A DNA stretch of 64,000 bases, from assembly GCA_045660745.1 (NCBI GenBank), contig JAZREJ010000024.1:14446-78445 (forward strand), written 5' to 3'. The DNA comes from RGIG6353 sp045660745. Its GTDB lineage: Bacteria; Bacillota; Clostridia; Oscillospirales; SIG627. Shown here one piece after another: positions 43,480 through 51,374 of the stretch (position 1 is its first letter; every line of letters starts with the position of its first letter). The position numbers and the translations under genes were made by a program. The notes below the pieces were generated by a model, which worked only from the letters and a program-made list of their open reading frames with translations, did no database searches and had not been told where the DNA came from.

Positions 43480-43920
43480 ATGCTTAAAGGAATACCATCT
43501 ATTATATCACCTGAGCTTTTGAAGGTTCTTTGCGAAATGGGACACGGTGATACCATACTTCTTGCTGACGGAAATTTTCCGTCCGAATCCATGGGAAAAA
43601 ACGCAATAGTTGTACGTGCTGACGGACATGGCGTGCCTGAGCTTCTTGAAGCTATACTTAAGTTCTTCCCGCTTGATACATACGTTGAAAAGCCGGTATC
43701 TCTCATGCAGGTTGTAAAGGGAGATAATGTAGAAACACCTATATGGGACGTCTACAAAAAACTTGTCTCCGACGTTGACCCAAGAGGCGAGGCGGTCTTC
43801 TGTGAGATAGAAAGACAGGAGTTTTACGAGGTTGCTAAGAAGGCGTATGCCATTATTGCCACGGGTGAGAGTGCAATTTACGCTAATATCTTACTTAAAA
43901 AAGGCGTCGTTATAAACTGA
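43480..43920 (+). CDS. RbsD/FucU family sugar mutarotase
   Basis: A 146-residue protein of the RbsD/FucU family that interconverts anomers of fucose or ribose. The catalytic His is in EMGHGDTILLADGNFP (about 20), followed by VVRADGHGVPELLEAIL and, at the C-terminus, FYEVAKKAYAIIATGESAIYANILLKKGV, of which the ATGE...YxN part belongs to the family signature. FucU type is favoured by length. AAGGAG precedes the start. No fucose catabolic genes are adjacent, so the physiological sugar is uncertain. Confidence 0.88.
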   Translation: MLKGIPSIISPELLKVLCEMGHGDTILLADGNFPSESMGKNAIVVRADGHGVPELLEAILKFFPLDTYVEKPVSLMQVVKGDNVETPIWDVYKKLVSDVDPRGEAVFCEIERQEFYEVAKKAYAIIATGESAIYANILLKKGVVIN

Positions 43921-43937
43921 TTCGGAGTAAATTTTAA

Positions 43938-44870
43938 ATGCATATTTACACTAATACTTGCCCGACACTTTCTTCCTCTGTTGTGGCACTCGGATTTTTC
44001 GACGGAGTTCATATCGGTCACAGAGAGCTTATAAAGAAGGCGGTGGCTGAGGCTCACAAAGAAACATCGACTTCGGTTATCTATACTTTTTTCGAGCATC
44101 CGAGAAAAATTCTTTTTCCCGAGCTTGATACAAAATGCATCTATACAAGCGAAGAAAAGACACGTGTTTTCAAGGAGCTTGGCGCAGACTCTGTTGTTTA
44201 TGATTCTTTCTCGGATGTTTGCGATATGATTCCTTCGCGGTTTGTGGAAGAGGTGCTTGTTTCAAAGCTTTCGGCAACCTTTGTTGTCTGCGGATATAAT
44301 TTCCGCTTCGGGAAGGATAACACGGGAGACGTTGACACACTGCGCTCGCTTCTTTCGGTTTACAGAATCCCGCTTTTCGTGATACCACCGGTGTGTGCGG
44401 GAGAGCTTCCCGTAAGCTCGGGGAGAATTAGGGCACTCATCGAAGAAGGCAAGGTCGATACAGCAAGACTCCTTTTGACACGCCCTTACTCTGTTACCGA
44501 AACTGTTGTTCACGGACACAGAATAGGGCACAAGCTCGGTTTCCCCACAGTGAACATTAAAATTCCCGAGGGACAGATTGCACCGTGTCGAGGTGTGTAT
44601 TTTACAAAGACTGTTTACGGTGGCAATGAGTGGATTTCCGTAACGAATATCGGGGTTCGTCCGACGGTTCGCGACGGTGAGACTCAGTGTGTGTGTGAGA
44701 CTCATATCATAGGGTTTGATAAGGATATTTACGGAGAAGAAATAAGGGTGGAGTTTTACAGGATGCATCGCTCGGAAGAACAGTTCGAGTCTCTTGATAA
44801 ACTGTCATGCGTCTTGAAAAATGACGTTTTGTCTGCAATCGAATATTTTAAAAACGAGGAAAATAAATGA
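43938..44870 (+). CDS. ribF: Bifunctional riboflavin kinase / FAD synthetase
   Basis: A 310-residue RibF. The N-terminal FAD synthetase domain shows LGFFDGVHIGHRELI (nucleotidyl-transferase GxxHxGH) and CGYNFRFGKDNTGD; RIRALIEEGKVDTARLLLTRPYSV (in part) joins it to the C-terminal riboflavin kinase domain with HGHRIGHKLGFPTVNI and NIGVRPTV. It makes FMN and FAD in the cytosol. No flavin riboswitch is visible since the gene is internal to an operon. It overlaps the DacF-like gene by ATGA. Confidence 0.96.
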   Translation: MHIYTNTCPTLSSSVVALGFFDGVHIGHRELIKKAVAEAHKETSTSVIYTFFEHPRKILFPELDTKCIYTSEEKTRVFKELGADSVVYDSFSDVCDMIPSRFVEEVLVSKLSATFVVCGYNFRFGKDNTGDVDTLRSLLSVYRIPLFVIPPVCAGELPVSSGRIRALIEEGKVDTARLLLTRPYSVTETVVHGHRIGHKLGFPTVNIKIPEGQIAPCRGVYFTKTVYGGNEWISVTNIGVRPTVRDGETQCVCETHIIGFDKDIYGEEIRVEFYRMHRSEEQFESLDKLSCVLKNDVLSAIEYFKNEENK

Positions 44871-46231
44871 AAAAAATAATAGCCCTTCTCCTCTTTTTGC
44901 TTTTTGCTTTTTCTGTTACCTGCTATTCCGAGGAGGGGACCGTTGAAAGTGGAATCCCCGATATAGATTCAAGGTACGGAATCGTATATAACGTTGAAAC
45001 GGGAAAGGTCTTATTTGACAAAGGTGCGGATTCCATAATTTATCCCGCATCGCTTGTAAAGATTATGACGGGAATTCTTGCCTGTGAGTATTATGAGACA
45101 CAAGGAGAGAATTTTACGGTTACGGTCACCGAATCTGCACTTGAAGGAGTCAAGGGCAATAAAATAGGGCTTAAAGTGGGGGAAGAGGTATCCTTTTACG
45201 ACCTTATAGTTGCAACGCTTATAGGAAGCGGTAACGATGCGGCATACGTTATTGCCGAAACGGTAGGAGGAACAGTTAACGCCTTTGTGGAGATGATGAA
45301 TGACAGGGCGCGTGATATAGGTGCCTTGCATACAAGCTATGCCAATCCCAGCGGATATCATTCTTCATATATGCTTACTACTCTTTCCGATCAGGCTTTG
45401 ATATGCACCGAGGCATCGGCTTCAAAATTGCTTCTTGATATATCTTCCATGGTGAACTATGAAATGCCCGCCACCAATATGTCAAAAAAGCGAACGTTCA
45501 CAAATCAGAATCTTTTTTTTGACGATACTCACTGGCTCAGACACTATACTCCGAATACCCGCGGACTTAATGTCGGTATGACGAATGAGGCGGGATGGTG
45601 CATGGCTACGGTTTTTGATAACGACGGACTTATGAACATCGTTATTGTTTCGGGCGGAAGCGTTAAAAACTACGATTACATATATATGAATGACGTCAAG
45701 TCCATGATGAAGTATTCAAAGGAAGGCTTTGCTTACCGCGAGGTGCTTCCCAAAAGTGAAGTGCTTCATGACGTTGAGGTATCGCTCGGTAGCGACAAGG
45801 ACAGAATGATACTTGTCTCAAAGGATAAGATAACGGCACTTCTTCCTGTAACGCTTGACCTCGAGCGCGATATAACGTTTAAAACAACTCTTTACAAGGA
45901 TGTTTTTGAAGCTCCTGTCAATGCGGGCGACGCTTTTGGCAAGGTTGGCGCCTATTACGGTGATGAATTGCTTGGAGAAACAGATCTTGTTGCAACTACA
46001 AATATTGAAAGAAGCACAAGCCTTTTTGTTTTTGATAGGATAGCCGCCTTTTTTGCAAATCCTTATGTAAAGGCGATAACCTGGTTTTTATCATCCGTTT
46101 TATTTGCTGTTTTGACATATACTTTTATCAGAATATCGGTTAAACGGCGCAGACGCAGAATTGCGCGTATACAAAAGGCGCAAACCGTCGGACATGCAAG
46201 AAAAAACGTGAAAAATGAAAAAATACATTGA
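44867..46231 (+). CDS. D-alanyl-D-alanine carboxypeptidase (DacF-like) with altered KTG motif
   Basis: A 454-residue protein: signal peptide (1-19), a penicillin-binding transpeptidase-fold domain, a PBP5-C-like domain from about 275, and a C-terminal membrane segment (about 398-420) with a basic tail. The catalytic SLVK (Ser62-Lys65) and SGN (121-123) motifs are present. The third motif, normally KTG, reads NVG (235-237, in RGLNVGMTNEAGWC), so the oxyanion-side lysine is missing. Homologues trim peptidoglycan pentapeptides, and DacF acts in spore cortex. The altered site suggests lowered or changed activity. It is translationally coupled to ribF. Confidence 0.88.
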   Translation: MKKIIALLLFLLFAFSVTCYSEEGTVESGIPDIDSRYGIVYNVETGKVLFDKGADSIIYPASLVKIMTGILACEYYETQGENFTVTVTESALEGVKGNKIGLKVGEEVSFYDLIVATLIGSGNDAAYVIAETVGGTVNAFVEMMNDRARDIGALHTSYANPSGYHSSYMLTTLSDQALICTEASASKLLLDISSMVNYEMPATNMSKKRTFTNQNLFFDDTHWLRHYTPNTRGLNVGMTNEAGWCMATVFDNDGLMNIVIVSGGSVKNYDYIYMNDVKSMMKYSKEGFAYREVLPKSEVLHDVEVSLGSDKDRMILVSKDKITALLPVTLDLERDITFKTTLYKDVFEAPVNAGDAFGKVGAYYGDELLGETDLVATTNIERSTSLFVFDRIAAFFANPYVKAITWFLSSVLFAVLTYTFIRISVKRRRRRIARIQKAQTVGHARKNVKNEKIH

Positions 46232-46256
46232 CTTATCTTTAATCTTGTGCTAAGAT
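46228..46256 (+). promoter_or_regulatory. Promoter of zinc-ribbon membrane protein gene
   Basis: TTGACT (46228-46233) and TAAGAT (46251-46256) have a 17-base spacer. The -35 overlaps the stop of the upstream gene. Confidence 0.6.
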
Positions 46257-46284
46257 TGGGTGAATAATTTTTCAGGAGGTATTT

Positions 46285-46812
46285 ATGTCAGAATCATATG
46301 TGATTTTTGTAACGATTTTCTCTATTGTAGCGGCACTTACTTGTGCTATTCTCTCGGTTATACTTATTACTCCCGCTAAAAAAAGGGAACGATTGCCTGC
46401 GTTTTTCCGTTGGTTGCATGATGTATTTAATTTTAAGGCACTGTTTCTTGAAAAGATTTTAAAATTTACTTACATTTTTGCTACCATTTGGATAATAGTG
46501 TTTGGTTTCTTCAGCATTTTTCAAGAGCCTCTCGGCGGATTTTTAGTCATGCTTCTCGGTCCTATCGCAATCCGTATCTCATACGAATGCTTTATGCTCA
46601 TAATTCTTCTTGTAAAGAATGTTATCGAGATAAATAACAGACTTTCGGGCGAAAAGAAACAGGATATGTTCAATCCTCAGATGCCTAACTTCAACATACC
46701 TGTAAACACCTATGTTTCTCCCGCAAATGCTGAGACTACCGTGTTCTGCACAAAGTGCGGAGCAAAGTACAATCCCGCTGTAGGATGCACCAATTGTCAG
46801 AATAATCAGTAA
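46285..46812 (+). CDS. Membrane protein with DUF4282-like helices and C-terminal zinc ribbon
   Basis: A 175-residue protein with three membrane segments (about 5-28, 60-80, 84-112), a linker rich in Pro/Asn, and a C-terminal CTKCGAKYNPAVGCTNC, a two-CxxC zinc ribbon. The segment GGFLVMLLGPIAIRISYECFMLI resembles the DUF4282 family. Function is unknown; such proteins are often small envelope components. The AGGAGG site precedes the start. It is monocistronic, with a hairpin after the stop. Confidence 0.65.
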   Translation: MSESYVIFVTIFSIVAALTCAILSVILITPAKKRERLPAFFRWLHDVFNFKALFLEKILKFTYIFATIWIIVFGFFSIFQEPLGGFLVMLLGPIAIRISYECFMLIILLVKNVIEINNRLSGEKKQDMFNPQMPNFNIPVNTYVSPANAETTVFCTKCGAKYNPAVGCTNCQNNQ

Positions 46813-46822
46813 AACTAAAAGT

Positions 46823-46864
46823 ATAAGAAGACTGTATTCTAAATGGGGATATAGTCTTCTTTAT
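46823..46864 (+). terminator. Terminator after zinc-ribbon protein gene
   Basis: A stem of about 13 bp (AAGAAGACTgTAT pairs with ATAtAGTCTTCTT, one G-U) followed by a short T-rich tract. Confidence 0.6.
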
Positions 46865-46872
46865 CTTATAGG

Positions 46873-46970
46873 AAATTACTCGCATTGTGAGTAATTTTGC
46901 ATATTACAAAAAGTGTACCTCTTTTCCCCCAGCGTGGGGGATGGGAGTTGAAGTGTTAAAACACTTTTTT
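46873..46970 (+). promoter_or_regulatory. Three consecutive hairpins in the leader of the AraC gene
   Basis: Hairpins: AAATTACTC (46873-46881) with 46889-46897; CCCCCA-GCG-TGGGGG (46926-46940); AGTGTT-AA-AACACT (46952-46965) followed by a run of five T, a classical terminator shape. The last one lies 20 bases before the AraC start, so it could attenuate that gene. No riboswitch family is recognised. Confidence 0.5.
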
Positions 46971-46989
46971 ATAAACAGGTAGACGTGTT

Positions 46990-47850
46990 ATGGACAAAAA
47001 GAATGAAATAGTATTTGAAAAAGAAGATTTCAGAATAATTGTTATTCCTGACAGAATCTCAAGGATAGACAGTGTTGCGGATTTTTACAAGGTGTTTCAC
47101 GAAGAAATAGAGATAAAGTATTTTATCGAGGGCAGCTCTACTCTTCACATCGGCAATGAGAGTGTTGTTACAGAGCCGGGTGATATCGTTGTTATAAATC
47201 CGTTTGAATTTCACTCAACGGTAAATTATGCGGAAGAAAAAGGCAAGTATCATCTTTTGATGATCGGACTTGACTTCTTTTCGGGGGAAAGCAGTCTTCT
47301 TGATTTGAGATACCTTTTTATGAACGAAAGAGGAAGGATCGAAACTCTTATAAGAAACGATAAATATCTTTCGGGTATTATCCTTCGTATAGTTGAGGAG
47401 ATAAAAGAAAAGGGCAAGTACTATGAGTTATCTGTCAAAGCCCTCGTTCTTGATATGTTTACCCGACTTTTCAGGCTGTATAAGGATACTCGTCCTGCAA
47501 AGCACCCGTCCGATAAAAGCCTTAAGTATTACGAGGTGATATATCCCGCAATAAAGATGATACGGGAAAACTGTTCTGTGAATTATACAGTGGATGAGCT
47601 TGCCGTGGCTTGCGGTGTCAGCAAATGTCACTTTTGCAGAATATTTAAGGAATCTACCTCAATGAGCGCCATTGAGTACAGAAACGAGTACAGATTGCAG
47701 ATAGCCGGAGTTTTGATAAAAACCACAGCAAAGAGCATCAGCGAGATTTCTTTGCAGTGCGGCTTTGACGATATGGCGTATTTTTCGAGATGCTATAAAA
47801 AAAGATTTGGTCATTCACCAATGCGTGACCGAGCAATATTGTCCAAATAA
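46990..47850 (+). CDS. AraC family transcriptional regulator (amidohydrolase/LarA cluster)
   Basis: A 286-residue regulator with a cupin-like sensory domain (IKYFIEGSSTLHIGNE, PGDIVVINPFEFHS) and a C-terminal AraC double helix-turn-helix (TVDELAVACGVSKCHFCRIFK; ISEISLQCGFDDMAYFSRCYKK). It heads the cluster of amidohydrolase, DegT aminotransferase, Gfo/Idh/MocA oxidoreductase and LarA-like racemase on the same strand, and is separated from them by a terminator and a fresh promoter. It probably senses the compound degraded by that cluster. Confidence 0.85.
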   Translation: MDKKNEIVFEKEDFRIIVIPDRISRIDSVADFYKVFHEEIEIKYFIEGSSTLHIGNESVVTEPGDIVVINPFEFHSTVNYAEEKGKYHLLMIGLDFFSGESSLLDLRYLFMNERGRIETLIRNDKYLSGIILRIVEEIKEKGKYYELSVKALVLDMFTRLFRLYKDTRPAKHPSDKSLKYYEVIYPAIKMIRENCSVNYTVDELAVACGVSKCHFCRIFKESTSMSAIEYRNEYRLQIAGVLIKTTAKSISEISLQCGFDDMAYFSRCYKKRFGHSPMRDRAILSK

Positions 47851-47875
47851 AAATCAATGCAGTGCATTGATTTTT
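47849..47875 (+). terminator. Terminator overlapping the downstream promoter
   Basis: A near-complete palindrome (AAAAATCAATGCA with its complement, single-base centre) followed by T-rich sequence. Its right arm supplies the -35 element of the next promoter. Confidence 0.75.
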
Positions 47876-47895
47876 ATTTTTTTGTGATTTATAAT
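47867..47895 (+). promoter_or_regulatory. Promoter of the amidohydrolase cluster
   Basis: TTGATT (47867-47872, inside the terminator arm) and TATAAT (47890-47895) have a 17-base spacer. Confidence 0.7.
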
Positions 47896-47918
47896 GATTT
47901 TGTAAGGAGGCGCAAATT

Positions 47919-48815
47919 ATGGACAGTGTTAAAAGAATAGATATACACGCTCACGTTACCGCATTCCCCGAGTATGCTCCCGACTGCAAGTGGCAGGGAC
48001 GCTTTTGCTCGGCAGAGGAGGTAATTGAGCATTATGATAAGCTTAATATAGAAAAGGGAGTCATACTCCCGCTGAATGCGGCAGAAGGTCAGATGACGCC
48101 TATGACGTCTGAAGGCGCAAAATATGTATCTGATAAATATCCCGAAAGATTTTTGTGGTTCTGCAGTATAGACCCTCGTGCATTACAGAATAATCCCGAC
48201 TGTGATTTGTCACCGCTTTTCGAGCATTATAAGAAGCTTGGTGCTAAGGGTGTTGGCGAATTGACCTGTCAGCTGTACGCAGATGACCCGATGGTTGATA
48301 ATCTTTTTTTCTATGCCGAAAAGTACGAAATGCCTGTACTTATTCATATTCATACAAAGTTCGGAGGAAGCTACGGACTCGTTGACGAAGCGGGACTTCC
48401 GAGAATCGAGAAAATGCTTCAAAAGCATCCGAAGCTTCAGCTTATCGGACATTCACAGGCGTTCTGGTGCGAAATATCAAACGATTGCCCCGAGGAGCAG
48501 AGAGGCGGTGCCCCGAAAGGAAAGGTAACAGAGGGAAGAATAGCCGAACTTCTGCGCAAATACCCCAATCTTTGGTGCGACATATCTGCGGGCAGCGGAT
48601 GGAATGCACTGGCACGCGACCCGGATTATGCCGAAAGGTTTCTTGAAGAGTTTTCAGACAGAATACTCTACGGATGTGATATTTGTGCGGTGGCAAACAC
48701 ACATCAGTATCTTATGGATGACTTTTTGCGTAAGATGTACGCTGAAAAAAGGCTCAGCCATGAGACGTGGCGTAAGATAGCAAGAGAAAACGCGATTAAA
48801 CTACTCAAATTATAA
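47919..48815 (+). CDS. Amidohydrolase-2 family protein
   Basis: A 298-residue TIM-barrel metal hydrolase of the amidohydrolase-related type (decarboxylases, lactonases). Metal-site motifs are RIDIHAHVTAFPEY, LIHIHTKFGGSYG, LIGHSQAFWCE and YGCDICA (Asp). Family members hydrolyse lactones or decarboxylate ring compounds; the substrate here is unknown. TAAGGAGG precedes the start. It is the first gene of the cluster; its last codons and the following ribosome site are duplicated as a 33-bp tandem repeat. Confidence 0.85.
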   Translation: MDSVKRIDIHAHVTAFPEYAPDCKWQGRFCSAEEVIEHYDKLNIEKGVILPLNAAEGQMTPMTSEGAKYVSDKYPERFLWFCSIDPRALQNNPDCDLSPLFEHYKKLGAKGVGELTCQLYADDPMVDNLFFYAEKYEMPVLIHIHTKFGGSYGLVDEAGLPRIEKMLQKHPKLQLIGHSQAFWCEISNDCPEEQRGGAPKGKVTEGRIAELLRKYPNLWCDISAGSGWNALARDPDYAERFLEEFSDRILYGCDICAVANTHQYLMDDFLRKMYAEKRLSHETWRKIARENAIKLLKL

Positions 48816-48858
48816 GGAGAAAAAACGATTAAACTACTCAAATTATAAGGAGAAAAAA
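48793..48858 (+). repeat. Perfect 33-bp tandem duplication
   Basis: Bases 48793-48825 are repeated exactly at 48826-48858. Each copy holds the last codons of the amidohydrolase gene, its stop, and an AAGGAG ribosome site. The upstream gene uses the stop in copy 1; the downstream gene starts after copy 2. The perfect identity indicates a recent slippage or duplication. Confidence 0.95.
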
Positions 48859-48859
48859 C

Positions 48860-50185
48860 ATGGAAAAACTCGCATTACTTGGTGGAACTCCGACAATAGA
48901 AAAAGAAAAAATACCGAAAGACCTTTTTAAATGGCCTATCATTACGGAAGAGGATGAAGAGGCAGCACTCGACGTTATCCGTAACAACAAGTTTTCAACT
49001 CTTGATATTACAACCAAATTTCAGGATGAGTTTGCCGCATGGCAGGGAAGAGAATACGCTATCGCATATTGTAACGGTACGGCAGCCCTTACCGCCGCAA
49101 TGTACGCTATAGGACTTGGCAATGGTGACGAAATTATCTGCCCTACCAAGACATATTGGGGAAGTGTTTCTCAGGCAATAAACTTTGGTGCTTCAGCCGT
49201 ATTTTGTAATATCGACGAGCATTTGAGTCTTGACCCCGATGACCTTGAAAGGTGTATCACCCCTAAAACCAAGGCTATAATGGTGGTTCATTATTACTCT
49301 TATCCTTGCGATATGGATAAGATAATGCCTATAGCAAAGAAGTATAACCTTAAGGTTATTGAGGATGTTTCACACGCACACGGCGCAATGTATAAGGGAC
49401 GCAAGGTCGGTACCTTCGGAGACGTTGCCGCGATGTCTATGATGAGTCAGAAGTCGTTTGCGGCAGGCGAGCTTGGTATGCTTGTAACCGACGATAGAAT
49501 TTGCTACGAACGCGCTATGGCTTTCGGTCATTACGAGAGAAACAACGAGGCTTATATTAAGGAATGTGAAGACATCAAGGGCTTTTCACACATTGCACTC
49601 GGCGGTATCAAGGGACGTGCAAATCAGCTTTGTACGGCACTTGCAAGAGTTCAGCTTAAGTATTATGACGAGCGTACCGCAGAGATCAGACGTGCGATGA
49701 ACTATTTCTTTGATCTCATTGAAGACCTCCCCGGACTTCATCCCCTCCGTGTAAATGAGGCGGAAGGCTCTCATATGGGAGGATACTATATCCCTCACGG
49801 CTACTATAACCCCGACGAGCTTCACGGACTTTCCGTAAAGAAGTTCTGCGAGGCGATTCGTGCCGAAGGCTTTACAACTTGTTGGGAGGGGGGCAACTTC
49901 TGTCTCCACACCCACGCATTCTTCAAGAATTTTGATTTAAGAAATTCAGGCGTTCCTTCAAGAATTGAATATGCCGAGCGTGACGTGCGTGAGGACGATG
50001 ATAAATGTAAAAAATCTGAATCTATATACTGCTTCTCTGCACCTTGGTTCAAGCATTTTGATAAGGAATGGATAGAGACTTACGCTAAAGCCTTCCGCAA
50101 GGTTGTTGAAAATCACGAGCAACTCCTTGACACTGATGCTGATAAAAAACAGGGCGGTAGATGGTATGGAACAGAGAACGATTAA
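48860..50185 (+). CDS. DegT/DnrJ/EryC1/StrS family aminotransferase
   Basis: A 441-residue PLP enzyme of the sugar aminotransferase type, fold type I. The PLP lysine is Lys198 in MMSQKSFAAGELGMLVTDD, and EDVSHAHGAMYKGRKVGTFGD (in part) carries the pyridine-binding Asp169. The family transaminates keto-sugars or keto-cyclitols with glutamate as donor. A C-terminal extension after about 400 is longer than in many relatives. The gene overlaps the next by 20 bases. Together with the Gfo/Idh/MocA protein it would interconvert amino- and keto-sugar or cyclitol forms. Confidence 0.9.
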   Translation: MEKLALLGGTPTIEKEKIPKDLFKWPIITEEDEEAALDVIRNNKFSTLDITTKFQDEFAAWQGREYAIAYCNGTAALTAAMYAIGLGNGDEIICPTKTYWGSVSQAINFGASAVFCNIDEHLSLDPDDLERCITPKTKAIMVVHYYSYPCDMDKIMPIAKKYNLKVIEDVSHAHGAMYKGRKVGTFGDVAAMSMMSQKSFAAGELGMLVTDDRICYERAMAFGHYERNNEAYIKECEDIKGFSHIALGGIKGRANQLCTALARVQLKYYDERTAEIRRAMNYFFDLIEDLPGLHPLRVNEAEGSHMGGYYIPHGYYNPDELHGLSVKKFCEAIRAEGFTTCWEGGNFCLHTHAFFKNFDLRNSGVPSRIEYAERDVREDDDKCKKSESIYCFSAPWFKHFDKEWIETYAKAFRKVVENHEQLLDTDADKKQGGRWYGTEND

Positions 50186-51176
50186 ATTCGGTATTCTCGG
50201 AACTGGTATGGCATCTGATTTTCATGCTATATCGGTTGAAAAGATAGATAACGCAAAACTTGTCGGTGTTTGTGATATGATTCGCGAAAGGGCAGAAAAA
50301 TTTGCGGAAAAGTATCCGGCAAAAGTTTATGACACCTATGACGATATGCTTGCTTCTCCGGAAATTGACGCAGTGTGTATTTGTACCCCGAGCGGATTTC
50401 ACACCGAGCAGGTCATTCGTGCGGCAGAGGCGGGTAAGCATATTATATGCGAAAAGCCTTTAGCTATAAAGACCTCGGATGTTGACATAATCATAAATGC
50501 TTGTAAAAAGAATTCGGTAAAGCTTACGGTTATTTCACAGTTCAGATTCTCTCCCGATATCGCAAAGGCTAAAAGTATTGTTGAAAGCGGGGTTCTCGGG
50601 AAGCTTGTAATGTGCGACCTTTATATGAAATATTGGCGCGATCCCGAGTATTACAAAAGCAGCAACTGGAGAGGAACAAAATCAGTTGACGGCGGCGCTG
50701 CTCTCATAAATCAGGGCTTTCACGGTGTAGACCTTTTCCTTTACATTGCAGGTAACGCAAATGTGCGTGCATCGTTTGCAAAGGCATCCTTTCACAGTAT
50801 AGAAGCAGAGGACACAGCGATAGCTATGCTTGAGTTTGATAATGGTGCTGTAGGTGTTATAGAGGCATCTACCTGTGCATATCCGGGCTTTGGCAGACGC
50901 ATGGAGATAATCGGAAGCAATGGCCATCTGATACTTACAGAGGCGAACATAGAAAAGCTTGTTGTAGGGAATGAAACGCTTATTGATAACTCCTCTAAAA
51001 TATCCACCTCAACAGCCTCCGATCCGATGGCAATGCCGTATAATAATCACATTGCTCAATTCCGTGATTTTATACAAGCCGTGATAAACGGTACCGATCC
51101 TATGGTTACAGCGGAGGAATCACTCAAGGCGCTTCGGGTTATTGAAGATACGTACAGGCTCAATATGGTGAAATAA
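50166..51176 (+). CDS. Gfo/Idh/MocA family oxidoreductase
   Basis: A 336-residue NAD(P)-dependent dehydrogenase. It has an N-terminal Rossmann fold with FGILGTGMASDF, followed by VCICTPSGFHTEQ and ICEKPLA (catalytic Lys in EKP), then a beta-sheet C-terminal domain (GAALINQGFHGVDLF with the conserved His). It oxidises or reduces a sugar, sugar acid or inositol. The start at 50166 is the first ATG that fits the family (KFGILGTG); it lies within the end of the aminotransferase gene. It is probably the redox partner of that enzyme. Confidence 0.9.
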   Translation: MEQRTIKFGILGTGMASDFHAISVEKIDNAKLVGVCDMIRERAEKFAEKYPAKVYDTYDDMLASPEIDAVCICTPSGFHTEQVIRAAEAGKHIICEKPLAIKTSDVDIIINACKKNSVKLTVISQFRFSPDIAKAKSIVESGVLGKLVMCDLYMKYWRDPEYYKSSNWRGTKSVDGGAALINQGFHGVDLFLYIAGNANVRASFAKASFHSIEAEDTAIAMLEFDNGAVGVIEASTCAYPGFGRRMEIIGSNGHLILTEANIEKLVVGNETLIDNSSKISTSTASDPMAMPYNNHIAQFRDFIQAVINGTDPMVTAEESLKALRVIEDTYRLNMVK

Positions 51177-51252
51177 TATGTTTGTTGGTATTCGGCACAT
51201 AATTGCGAAGAGCTTATAAAGCTTCATGATGAATCTTGTAATATAACGCTTT

Positions 51253-51283
51253 AAAAATCCTGTCTTTAAGGCAGGATTTTTTT
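51253..51283 (+). terminator. Terminator in the oxidoreductase-larA gap
   Basis: An 11-bp stem AAAATCCTGTC with GGCAGGATTTT (one G-U) and a TTTAA loop, then TTTTTTT. It separates the first three genes from larA, so larA may be independently expressed or partly attenuated. Confidence 0.8.
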
Positions 51284-51374
51284 CTTGCAAATTTTATATG
51301 TATGTGTTAGAATTTTAAAAAGCAGTAACCGATATCGGTGAGTGTGATTAACAGACTTTGTGAAAGGAAAAAAC

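Noticed and set aside
43920..43938. FMN riboswitch for ribF
   Set aside because: The gap before ribF is only 17 bases and the gene is internal to an operon.
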